A DNA stretch of 9,417 bases from Pseudolabrys sp. (GCA_029945495.1 JAQSCR010000540.1:1-9417); one strand, 5' to 3'. Positions 1 through 5,209 are shown, counted from the stretch's first letter. Program-made: numbers and translations. Notes: generated by a model from the sequence alone, not told the origin.

Positions 1-427
1 TCGTCGAGTGCCGACGTTTTGGATTATAGAAGCGTTCGATGTAGTCGAACACATCGGCCTTTGCCTCATCCCTCGATCGGTAGATTTTGCGCGCAGTGCG
101 CTCGGTCTTGAGCGAAGAGAAGAAGCTTTCCATCGCCGCATTGTCCCACACGTTGCCCGAGCGGCTCATCTAACAGACGACGCCGTGACCGGCCATCAAC
201 CGCTGGAACTGCTCGCTGGTGTATTGGCTCCCGCGATCGGAGTGGTGCACCAGGGCGTCTGGCTTGCCGCGCCGCCAGATCGCCCTCACCAGAGCATCGG
301 TCACGAGCTGCGCGGTCATGGCGGTGTTCATCGACCAGCCGACCACGCGCCGGGAGAACAGATCGACGACGGCCGCCACATAGAGCCAGCCCTCCGCCGT
401 CCAGACAGAGGTGAAGTCGGCGTCAGC
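1..427 (-). pseudogene. IS3-family transposase OrfB, truncated and with a premature stop
   Basis: On the minus strand this reads as the catalytic (rve, DDE integrase) half of an IS3-family OrfB. The first catalytic Asp is in the ADFTSVWTAEGW segment (codon at 416-418), the second in HHSDRGSQYTS, and the Glu in NAAMESFFSSLKTE. It runs off the left edge at FYNPKRRHST, close to the usual C-terminus. An in-frame TAG at 170-172 lies between HGVVC and MSRSGNVWDN, where the family normally has a serine, so one base change probably made it. The OrfB N-terminus and the whole of OrfA are missing: at about 420-430 the sequence switches to an IS66-type gene. The fragment cannot make a working transposase. 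IS3 assignment is confident from the motifs; the subgroup is not determined. Confidence 0.85.
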
Positions 428-636
428 TCGCGCGCTTGCCGGCGCCAGCCGAATAACTGCTGCGGAGACAGCCCGTGTCGGCGCGCAACTTCCGAAACCA
501 CGGCGCCAGGCGCAAGCGTCTCCTCCACGACGCCGGCTTTTACGTCCTTCGAGAACCGGCGGCGCCGGCCAGTTCCCGTGATCACCTCCAGCCGTCGGAC
601 AGCCTCAGGCTTAAGCGTATGTTCAAGCGTAAACAT
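425..636 (-). pseudogene. IS66-family TnpA (OrfA), 5' fragment fused to IS3 debris
   Basis: The start ATG is at 634-636, with GGAG a few bases upstream. The product begins MFTLEHTLKPEAVRRLEV and continues RRRRFSKDVKAGVVEETLAPG, then VVSEVARRHGLSPQQLFGWRRQAR. That is the helix-turn-helix part of the small IS66-family accessory protein TnpA. After about 70 residues the IS66 similarity stops. The open frame runs on to 328 only by reading the IS3 OrfB sequence in a shifted frame, which yields an arginine/serine-rich tail that is not a real domain. The junction lies near 420-435. No TnpB or TnpC is present. The fragment starts 26 bases after an integrase remnant on the same strand, so it probably landed in that integrase gene. 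A fused 102-residue product could still be translated, but I see no reason to think it functions. Confidence 0.75.
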
Positions 637-640
637 AAGC

Positions 641-661
641 CGATCTCCGTTTCAGAGATCG
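641..661 (-). promoter_or_regulatory. Inverted repeat before IS66 tnpA, overlapping its ribosome binding site
   Basis: Arms CGATCTC (641-647) and GAGATCG (655-661) are perfect complements of 7 bases with a 7-base loop. On the minus strand the GGAG that would serve tnpA overlaps the stem, so a hairpin in the transcript could limit translation of tnpA. The structure is seen in the sequence; the regulatory role is inferred. The arms also contain GATC sites. Confidence 0.35.
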
Positions 662-751
662 TCACAATTGCCATTGCGTCGCTGGCGACAAATTGCGGAC
701 TGTCATGTCCTCAATTATGCGACGGCGAAGAGGGCTCGTCTTCTGGATCAT
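662..751 (-). pseudogene. Tyrosine integrase N-terminal remnant (29 codons)
   Basis: A short minus-strand frame starts at ATG 749-751 behind a strong ribosome binding site (AGGAGG, 8 bases upstream). It encodes SPLRRRIIEDMTVRNLSPATQ after a four-residue start, and then ends in WQL and a stop. The first 26 residues match, from memory, the start of the XerC/XerD-type integrases often found beside IS91-family transposases, where SPATQ is followed by the N-terminal SAM-like DNA-binding helices. Here similarity ends abruptly at Gln26, where the IS66 sequence begins. It is therefore a gene beheaded by insertion or deletion, with its translation signals intact. Family assignment rests on a short stretch but a characteristic one. 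Confidence 0.65.
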
Positions 752-852
752 CTGATAACCTCCTGGCTGAGTGGTGGGCTGCAACACCCACATCTTCTCA
801 GGCAGGAGGCTCTTCGCGCGGCCTCGCCGTCACGCCGCGGTAGCGGCTTCGT

Positions 853-1292
853 TCAATCCCCAATCGATTCAATTCCAATGAATCTGGCTCTAGCATCTGC
901 GATTGCGTGGATTTTCATATTGCGCCCACCACGTGAGCGTCCAATCGCTTGGCTCTGTTCCCCCTTTTTGCGCCCGAGGCTTAGCGATGCGCCTTGACGT
1001 GGGTGGCGTCGATCATCTGCGTCTGTGTCGATCGACCACGCGCAGCAAGTTCACGAAACAGCCGCTCCCACACCCCGCGTTCCGCCCAGCGCACGAAGCG
1101 GTTGTAAATCGTTGTCCGCGGCCCGTATTCCGGCGGGCAATCGCACCACCGGCAGCCGCTCTTGATCACATGCAAGATGCCGCTGATCACGCGGCGGTCA
1201 TCGACGCGGGCCTTGCCCCGTACATCCTGGGGCAAATGCGGCTCGATCTGCCGCCATTGTTCGTCGCTCAGCCAATATAGATTGCGTCGCAT
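853..1292 (-). pseudogene. IS5-family transposase (two-frame type), 3' truncated
   Basis: The first frame (1292 down to a TAA at 981-983) encodes 103 residues beginning MRRNLYWLSDEQWRQIEPHLP, with SGCRWCDCPPEYGPRTTIYNR and ending in MIDATHVKAHR. This is OrfA of an IS5-family element of the IS427 type (DUF4096-like N-terminus, first catalytic Asp in MIDATH). The second frame, shifted by -1, continues with RKKGEQSQAIGRSRGGRNMK and then IHAIADA, the expected start of OrfB, and ends at about 889. After that the sequence no longer resembles a transposase and stops at 853-855. The second catalytic Asp, the Glu and about half of the protein are missing, so it is dead. A Shine-Dalgarno-like GGAGCAGGG precedes the start. 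The outer end of the element is probably near 1341. Confidence 0.85.
961..969 (-). other. Slippery site of the IS5-type element
   Basis: On the minus strand the sequence AAAAAGGGG, within a run of five A and five G, lies where the OrfA frame hands over to OrfB by a -1 shift. This fits programmed frameshifting, known for two-ORF IS5 and IS3 elements. In this copy the OrfA frame already has a TAA at 981-983, before the slippery run, so ribosomes reading OrfA would stop first. The site is seen; its former use is inferred from the frame relationship. Confidence 0.5.
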
Positions 1293-1370
1293 CGTCCCTG
1301 CTCCGAATCAAAACTGCAGAGAATCAGCAACCGATTCAACCAGTAACAACTTTATTGGGCTTTGGCCCTA

Positions 1371-2552
1371 GTCATCTGGGACGGAAGTTCATGTCATTGT
1401 AGACTTTCGCTTTCACCTGCGTCGTGGGAGCGAGGTCATGACGAATGCAGTGGGGCGACCGATTGCGCCGTTGGTTCTGAGCTCGGATGAGCGGGCATAT
1501 CTTGAGCGACAAGTCCGGCGCCGTCGTGTGGCTCGATCATTGTCAGAGCGCTGCCGGGTGATCCTGCGGTGCGCTGATGGCGTGCCGAGCAAGTCCGTCG
1601 CGAGTGAGCTTGGCGTCCATGAGCATACGGTCGGCAAATGGCGTCGGCGGTTTCTGAAGGGCCGTATCGAAGGGCTCCTGGATGAGGCTCGCCCCGGCAG
1701 ACCTCGAACGATCGAGGACGACCAGGTTGCCGCCGTTATCGAACGTACGCTCCGCTCGACGCCGAACGACGCCACGCATTGGTCTATCCGTTCGATGGCG
1801 GCGGCGACGGGCTTTTCGCACACGACCATCCGCAGGATATGGACAGCTTTCGGTTTGCAGCCCCATCGTTCGCAGACATTCAAGCTTTCCAGCGATCCGC
1901 TGTTCGTTGACAAAGTCAGAGACATTGTCGGTCTTTATCTATCGCCGCCCAATCACGCGCTGGTACTCAGTGTTGACGAGAAGAGCCAGATACAAGCCCT
2001 TGATCGAGAACAACCTGTCCTGCCGATGATGCCCGGTATCCCGGAACGGCGGACCCATTCCTATGTCCGCCACGGCACCACATCGCTGTTTGCAGCGCTG
2101 GATGTGGCATCCGGTTTCGTGATCGGCAAATGCTACAAGCGCCACCGATCCGCTGAGTTTCTCGATTTTCTGAAGCAGATCGACGCGCAAGTTCCGGATA
2201 GCCTCGACATCCACATTATCATGGACAATTACGCCACCCACAAAACTGCGGTCATCAAAACCTGGTTGGCACGTAGGCCGCACTATCACGTGCATTTTAC
2301 GCCAACATCTGCGTCATGGATCAATCAGGTCGAGCGCTGGTTCGCTGAGCTCACCAGAAAAAAGTTGCGACGCGGCGTCCATACCTCAACGAAGCAATCG
2401 GAAACGGACATCCGCGCCTTCATCGAGCGTCACAACGAAAAGCCCAAGCCTTATCGATGGACCAAATCCGCTGATGAAATACTCGCGTCGGTTAAGCGCT
2501 TCTGTCAAAAAACCCAGCAGACATTATGCCGCGAACTTTAGATTCAGATGAC
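1371..2552 (+). mobile_element. IS630-family insertion sequence, apparently complete
   Basis: The element is 1182 bases long and carries one transposase gene. Its ends are inverted repeats: GTCATCTG at 1371-1378 matches CAGATGAC at 2545-2552 exactly, and a second matching block (AAGTTC inward at 1385-1390, GAACTT at 2533-2538) extends the repeat to about 20 bases with roughly 15 matches. Both ends are flanked by TA (1369-1370 and 2553-2554), the duplication expected for IS630/Tc1-type transposition. Restoring the empty site gives CTAG, the known preferred target of IS630. The left side borders the IS5 remnant and the right side cuts the end of the recombinase gene. Intact ends, open transposase and clean duplication suggest a recent insertion. 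Confidence 0.88.
1438..2541 (+). CDS. IS630-family transposase
   Basis: The 367-residue protein is a full-length DDE transposase of the IS630/Tc1 superfamily. Residues 15-75 carry a helix-turn-helix (SKSVASELGVHEHTVGKWRR), followed by a GRPRT hook-like motif and a second helical DNA-binding segment (SIRSMAAATGFSHTTIRRIW). The catalytic core is of DDE_3 type, with Asp180 in VLSVDEKSQIQALDREQP, Asp263 in HIIMDNYATHK and Glu299 in SWINQVERWFAEL. There are 35 residues between the second Asp and the Glu, as expected for the family. A GGAG lies 7 bases before the start ATG. The stop codon lies within the right inverted repeat, which is usual for compact elements. All catalytic residues are present, so it should be active. 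It is the only plus-strand gene in the transposon-rich left part. Confidence 0.95.
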   Translation: MTNAVGRPIAPLVLSSDERAYLERQVRRRRVARSLSERCRVILRCADGVPSKSVASELGVHEHTVGKWRRRFLKGRIEGLLDEARPGRPRTIEDDQVAAVIERTLRSTPNDATHWSIRSMAAATGFSHTTIRRIWTAFGLQPHRSQTFKLSSDPLFVDKVRDIVGLYLSPPNHALVLSVDEKSQIQALDREQPVLPMMPGIPERRTHSYVRHGTTSLFAALDVASGFVIGKCYKRHRSAEFLDFLKQIDAQVPDSLDIHIIMDNYATHKTAVIKTWLARRPHYHVHFTPTSASWINQVERWFAELTRKKLRRGVHTSTKQSETDIRAFIERHNEKPKPYRWTKSADEILASVKRFCQKTQQTLCREL

Positions 2553-3568
2553 TAGTTGTGTTGGTTCATTGTCGTTTCCTGGCCGTTGCCGTACAGCCTT
2601 GCCATCCCAGATTTTCCGACCTCCATATGTTCAATATATCGCATCACCATATCTGGCGATTTCCAGCCGCCGGCGTGCATGATGGCGCCGAGGTCGATGC
2701 CGGCGGCGGCCATGTCCTGGGCTGCGCCGACGCGCATGGAATGGCCTGAGAGTTTCGCGATGAGGGCCTTTTCGAGGCCGGCATCGCGGGCGAGATCTTT
2801 CAGGACGCGCGCGACCGAATAGGGGTGAAGGGCGTCTGGCATGAGTTGCGCACCGCGGATGCCGCGAAAAATCGGGCCGGTATTTAGGTTTGCGGCGCGG
2901 AGCCAGCGTTGCAGATGCGAGAGGGCTTCGGGGGACAGGTAGGCGAGGCGACCGTCGCCGAATTGGTCGGCTTTGGATTTGCGGACGAGGATCGTACCGG
3001 AGCCGTCAAGCTTGACCGTCAGGTCATCGACCCGCAACTGCACGAGCTCGGCGCGGCGGCAGAGCGTATCGTAACCGACGGCGATCAGGGCGCGGTCGCG
3101 AAGGCCTTGCAGGTCGGCGGGGCAGGCGCTGATAAGCTTCTGTTTCAGCGTACCGGTGAGGCCTAGGGCCTGGTCTTGGCGGCGGCCTTTCTGGCGAAAC
3201 ACGGTGCGAGTCGCGAGGTTCACTTCTACCGTGGAGACGGGGCTATCCAGATTCAATAACCGGTGAATTTTGGCGATCCCAGCGCGGCGTCGGCTGACAG
3301 TGGCCGGCGCCGCGCTTTTGCTTTGGGCGAGTACGAAAGCCGCTACGGTTTCCGGTGTGGCGGGAAGTGCTGTGCGTCCCTCCTGCCGGCACCACGCCTC
3401 GAAAATCGCGAAGTCGGCGCGGTAGCAGCGGATGGTATTGGCGGAATAGCCGCCGACTAGGGTTTCTAATCGTTCGCGCCAATTCTGTGACAGTTTTATT
3501 CGACCGCTTCCAACCGTCGATTTTGTACGTGGATGGCGGCGTCGCGCTGTGTTAGCTGTTAGGGACAC
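2552..3568 (-). CDS. Tyrosine recombinase / site-specific integrase
   Basis: A 338-residue phage-integrase-type recombinase when started at GTG 3568. Residues 25-110 form the core-binding (SAM-like) domain, with YSANTIRCYRADFAIFEAWC. The catalytic domain shows Arg171 (CRRAELVQL), a lysine in VRKSK (197 or 199), His276 and Arg279 (SGHSMRVG), Trp302 in the second His/Trp position (AGGWKS) and the nucleophile Tyr311 (MVMRYIE). The set is complete, so the enzyme should cut and rejoin DNA. I prefer the GTG start because AGGA lies 6 bases upstream and a good promoter lies just before it; an ATG at 3652 would add 28 residues by reading through that promoter. The stop codon TAG at 2552-2554 coincides with the IS630 target duplication. 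It is divergent from the XRE regulator gene. Its att sites are not visible. Confidence 0.92.
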   Translation of the reverse strand: MSLTANTARRRHPRTKSTVGSGRIKLSQNWRERLETLVGGYSANTIRCYRADFAIFEAWCRQEGRTALPATPETVAAFVLAQSKSAAPATVSRRRAGIAKIHRLLNLDSPVSTVEVNLATRTVFRQKGRRQDQALGLTGTLKQKLISACPADLQGLRDRALIAVGYDTLCRRAELVQLRVDDLTVKLDGSGTILVRKSKADQFGDGRLAYLSPEALSHLQRWLRAANLNTGPIFRGIRGAQLMPDALHPYSVARVLKDLARDAGLEKALIAKLSGHSMRVGAAQDMAAAGIDLGAIMHAGGWKSPDMVMRYIEHMEVGKSGMARLYGNGQETTMNQHN

Positions 3569-3577
3569 TCTGAGTCC
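3563..3577. repeat. Imperfect inverted repeat over the recombinase start
   Basis: GGACAC (3563-3568) and GAGTCC (3572-3577) pair at five of six positions around a 3-base centre. The repeat covers the GTG start of the recombinase and its ribosome binding site, so it may be a second operator or a small leader hairpin. This is short enough to be chance. Confidence 0.25.
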
Positions 3578-3580
3578 TGA

Positions 3581-3586
3581 TATAAT
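3581..3586 (+). promoter_or_regulatory. Candidate -10 box for the XRE regulator gene
   Basis: A perfect TATAAT lies 50 bases before the regulator start, inside the AT-rich divergent region. No convincing -35 box is found at 16-18 bases upstream (the sequence there is GTTAGG), so the promoter would be weak or depend on an activator. The regulator ATG also lacks a clear ribosome binding site. Confidence 0.3.
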
Positions 3587-3598
3587 GTCTAAAGGAAT

Positions 3599-3628
3599 AA
3601 TATATGATACCAGAGGCATCATAGTCAA
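3599..3628 (-). promoter_or_regulatory. Promoter of the recombinase gene
   Basis: On the minus strand TTGACT (3623-3628) and TATATT (3599-3604) are separated by 18 bases, a good fit to the sigma-70 consensus. Transcription would start near 3592 and give a leader of about 24 bases that includes the AGGA ribosome binding site of the GTG start. The spacer is filled by the palindrome described in the next entry, so a bound repressor would block this promoter. Confidence 0.5.
3603..3623. promoter_or_regulatory. Palindromic operator candidate between recombinase and regulator
   Basis: Arms TATGATACC (3603-3611) and GGCATCATA (3615-3623) pair at eight of nine positions around a 3-base centre AGA. 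The whole 21-base site lies in the spacer of the recombinase promoter and ends 13 bases before the regulator ATG. Size and symmetry suit a dimeric XRE protein, and the obvious candidate is the adjacent regulator itself. Site seen; binding inferred. Confidence 0.5.
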
Positions 3629-3636
3629 TACCAAAA

Positions 3637-3882
3637 ATGATAACAGCTGCACAAATACGAGCTGCCCGCGCGATGCTTCGCTGGACTGGGCAGGACACTG
3701 CGGTGAAGTCAGGTGTTAGCCTGCCAACCATCAAACGGCTTGAGCAGATGGATGGGGTCCCGCCCAGCCGAAGCCAAACTTTGCTGGATATTCAACGCGC
3801 TTTCGAAGCCGCCGGCGTCGAATTCATCGGCTCTCCGGATGATGCGCCCGGGGTGAGGTTGGTTCGACGCGCTAAAACCTAG
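3637..3882 (+). CDS. Small XRE-type helix-turn-helix regulator
   Basis: An 81-residue protein starting MITAAQIRAARAMLRWTGQD. The helix-turn-helix spans about residues 6-40, with recognition helix VSLPTIKRLEQMDG. The tail AFEAAGVEFIGSPDDAPGVRL is characteristic of a common family of short stand-alone XRE regulators in Rhizobiales, whose length (70-90 residues) it matches. It has no other domain. It is transcribed away from the tyrosine recombinase, with a near-perfect palindrome in between, and probably represses the recombinase and perhaps itself. No clear ribosome binding site precedes the ATG, so translation may be inefficient or from a leaderless transcript. It converges on the HGG-motif gene, with 55 bases between the stops. 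The DNA-binding role is certain enough; the target is inferred. Confidence 0.85.
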   Translation: MITAAQIRAARAMLRWTGQDTAVKSGVSLPTIKRLEQMDGVPPSRSQTLLDIQRAFEAAGVEFIGSPDDAPGVRLVRRAKT

Positions 3883-3937
3883 TGGCGCCTGGCAATGGCG
3901 GCGGCCTTTATTACGGCGAACGTCGGCTCGACGGGGG

Positions 3938-4210
3938 TTAAGATTCAAACTTTTCCAGAAACTTTCCTGACTCACGAATAAGCCTTTTCAATTCGCGTCT
4001 TTCCTCAATCGCCTTCTTGGTATAGCGGCCGTGCTTCAGCGCATTTTGGTTGCCCTCGGGGGCGCCGCTTCCTTCAGCGCCGCCATGCATGCGGCATCTC
4101 TTTTTTCCATTCACGGCTGGCGATTGGCAGGTCTTTCCGCTTCGCGTCTTCGCGCGACATCGAAGGCTGGACAACATCGGCGCGGTATTGCGCTGGTGAT
4201 CGCTCGTCAT
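3938..4210 (-). CDS. HGG-motif small protein with zinc-ribbon-like cysteines
   Basis: A 90-residue basic protein. Residues 16-45 hold C18, C28, C39 and H42 (RCRAKT, GKTCQSP, KRCRMHGG), a spacing that looks like a small zinc-binding unit. They are followed by GAPEGNQNALKHGRYTKKAI, the HGG...GAPxGNxNALKHG signature found in many small proteins of alphaproteobacteria and phages. The C-terminal third is a charged helix (IEERRELKRLIRESGKFLEKF). No function is established to my knowledge. Its ATG follows the stop of the upstream gene directly (TAAATG), so the two are translated from one message and probably coupled. Nucleic-acid binding is a guess from the cysteines and the basic charge. Homologues I remember often sit next to a partner like the upstream gene. 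Confidence 0.8.
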   Translation of the reverse strand: MTSDHQRNTAPMLSSLRCRAKTRSGKTCQSPAVNGKKRCRMHGGAEGSGAPEGNQNALKHGRYTKKAIEERRELKRLIRESGKFLEKFES

Positions 4211-4942
4211 TTATTTTGCCTTGCGCCGCGCGGGTATCAAAGCTCTGTCCGTCCTTTCATCTAAGGTCGGCATGGGGGCCGTCTTGGTGTCGGCTAATGC
4301 TAGCAATGAAGCCGTGGCTTGACCGGGCGCGTTCTCGCGAGGCGTTTGTGTTACATTACCAACGATTGCCTGGCCGCCTTCACTTACAGTAACGTGTTGC
4401 ACTGTGACCTTCTGCTCTCCCCCGGTTCGGTATCGCTTGAGGGTCTCCATTTGGGTCGCATAAGTCCGCGTTAGCTTATTGAGTGTGTTCCCGGCGCTGT
4501 CTTGCTGCAGTATATTTTCGACGTGGGCTAGGCGTCGCACGAACGTCATGGTCGTCATATGAATTGCGGCCATCTGCGCCGCAAGCATTGCTTCAAGCTG
4601 ATCCCTCGGTTTGATGTCTTTGATCACGGACACCATAAAATTGAGCCCGCGCTCATCGACTTGGCCGCCTTGCGAACCGGCATTAGCTAACTGTGAGAGA
4701 AGGCCAGTTACGAAATCAAAATCCGCCGTTCCCAGTGCCTCCATCAATATGCCGTAAGCGACAGCATCGTTCGGATGGTCCAACTCGATTATCGATTTTT
4801 CATCTTTCGAGACCTTCACGCGCGGTGCCACAGGCGCCGCGGCGCGGCGGTCTTTTTGTTTTCGCAAAACGGCCTTTTCCTGTGCCGTCGCCTGGTACTC
4901 CGCCTTACCGGCCGTCGGATCGGGTTTCTTGCGTTTCGCCAA
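4211..4942 (-). CDS. Conserved protein of unknown function, partner of the HGG protein
   Basis: 243 residues from the TTG at 4940-4942, giving MAKRKKPDPTAGKAEYQATA. GGAG lies 10 bases upstream, whereas the alternative ATG at 4958-4960 has only AAGG at 2 bases. The first 60 residues are lysine-rich and probably disordered. Residues 65-190 are predicted helical: NDAVAYGILMEALGTADFDF, then FMVSVIKDIKPRDQLEAMLA and AQMAAIHMTTMTFVRRLAHV. A conserved-looking tail RYRTGGEQKVTVQHVTVSEG and QAIVGNVTQ follows. I recognise this as a recurring alphaproteobacterial family with the KPRDQ-EAMLAAQMAAIH and GGEQKVTVQHV signatures, but know no function. It is the first gene of a two-gene operon with the HGG protein. 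It has no signal peptide or membrane segment, so both should be cytoplasmic. Confidence 0.8.
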   Translation of the reverse strand: MAKRKKPDPTAGKAEYQATAQEKAVLRKQKDRRAAAPVAPRVKVSKDEKSIIELDHPNDAVAYGILMEALGTADFDFVTGLLSQLANAGSQGGQVDERGLNFMVSVIKDIKPRDQLEAMLAAQMAAIHMTTMTFVRRLAHVENILQQDSAGNTLNKLTRTYATQMETLKRYRTGGEQKVTVQHVTVSEGGQAIVGNVTQTPRENAPGQATASLLALADTKTAPMPTLDERTDRALIPARRKAK

Positions 4943-4964
4943 GGGGCTAGTTCTCCACATTACC

Positions 4965-4992
4965 TTGCGGTTATACGCAATCGTATCCGCAA
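4965..4992. promoter_or_regulatory. 28-base inverted repeat upstream of the HGG operon
   Basis: Two nested perfect arms pair here: TTGCGG (4965-4970) with CCGCAA (4987-4992), and ATACG (4973-4977) with CGTAT (4982-4986), around a CAAT loop. The only defect is a two-base bulge (4971-4972). Eleven base pairs make a stable hairpin or an operator for a dimeric regulator. It lies 22 bases before the chosen TTG start and 4 bases before the alternative ATG, so it could act as operator or as a translation-controlling leader. The structure is seen; its role is inferred. Confidence 0.5.
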
Positions 4993-5073
4993 TTGTCCGC
5001 CAACATTTGTAAAATCCATCTATTTTTCACATTTTTTGCTACTGTGCTTGGGGTTGTTCCTCAAAAAGTTTTT

Positions 5074-5090
5074 CCCCCACCCCCCCTCCC
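5074..5090 (-). other. G-quadruplex motif between divergent genes
   Basis: The minus strand reads GGGAGGGGGGGTGGGGG: four or more G-runs of at least three separated by single-base loops, which matches the strictest quadruplex pattern. It lies 120 bases before the solute-binding protein gene and about 130 bases before the HGG operon start. The C7 tract is also prone to length change. Confidence 0.5.
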
Positions 5091-5165
5091 TATAGATGCG
5101 ATAACTGCCGTTATCGCTTATGCATTAGAAGTCGACTATCTCGATCGGGATATAAACAAGTGGTC

Positions 5166-5180
5166 TGACGAAATTCGTCA
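5166..5180. promoter_or_regulatory. Perfect palindrome before the solute-binding protein gene
   Basis: TGACGAA and TTCGTCA form a perfect 7-base inverted repeat around a single A, ending 29 bases before the ATG. It is the right size and place for a repressor operator of the downstream gene. No regulator is encoded next to it, so the binding protein is unknown. Confidence 0.35.
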
Positions 5181-5209
5181 TTGGCCGTCCGCATCGGAAT
5201 AAAGTGTAA

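Larger units (their letters stand above)
4993..5209. other. AT/C-rich intergenic region with a weak reading frame
   Basis: This stretch separates the HGG operon from the solute-binding protein gene. It is AT-rich in its left part and has a C-tract (5074-5090). A plus-strand frame opens with TTG 4993 and ends at TAA 5200-5202, seven bases before the solute-binding protein ATG. It would encode a hydrophobic stretch (HLFFTFFATVLGVV), a proline run and an acidic helical tail (EVDYLDRDINKWSDEIRHW). It has no ATG and no convincing ribosome binding site, so I do not call it a gene, though the tail looks protein-like and could be an old coding remnant. Confidence 0.4.

Noticed and set aside
833..846. 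GCCGC GGTA GCGGC hairpin at the edge of the IS5 remnant
   Set aside because: A five-base GC stem is common by chance in GC-rich DNA and has no clear relation to a gene.
8..997. Plus-strand frame of 329 codons across the transposon debris
   Set aside because: The minus strand carries clear IS3, IS66, integrase and IS5 sequence over this stretch. The plus frame is a low-complexity shadow.
1357..1368. GGGC TTTG GCCC hairpin next to the IS630 left end
   Set aside because: Only four pairs and no T-tract; too weak to call the original terminator of the recombinase gene.
3921..3933. CGTCG GCT CGACG hairpin between the convergent XRE and HGG genes
   Set aside because: Position suits a bidirectional terminator, but there is no T-run on either side and the stem is only five bases.
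4993..5202. TTG-started 69-codon frame before the solute-binding gene
   Set aside because: No ATG, no ribosome binding site and it runs through the C-tract. The C-terminal half looks protein-like, so it is only noted under the intergenic region.
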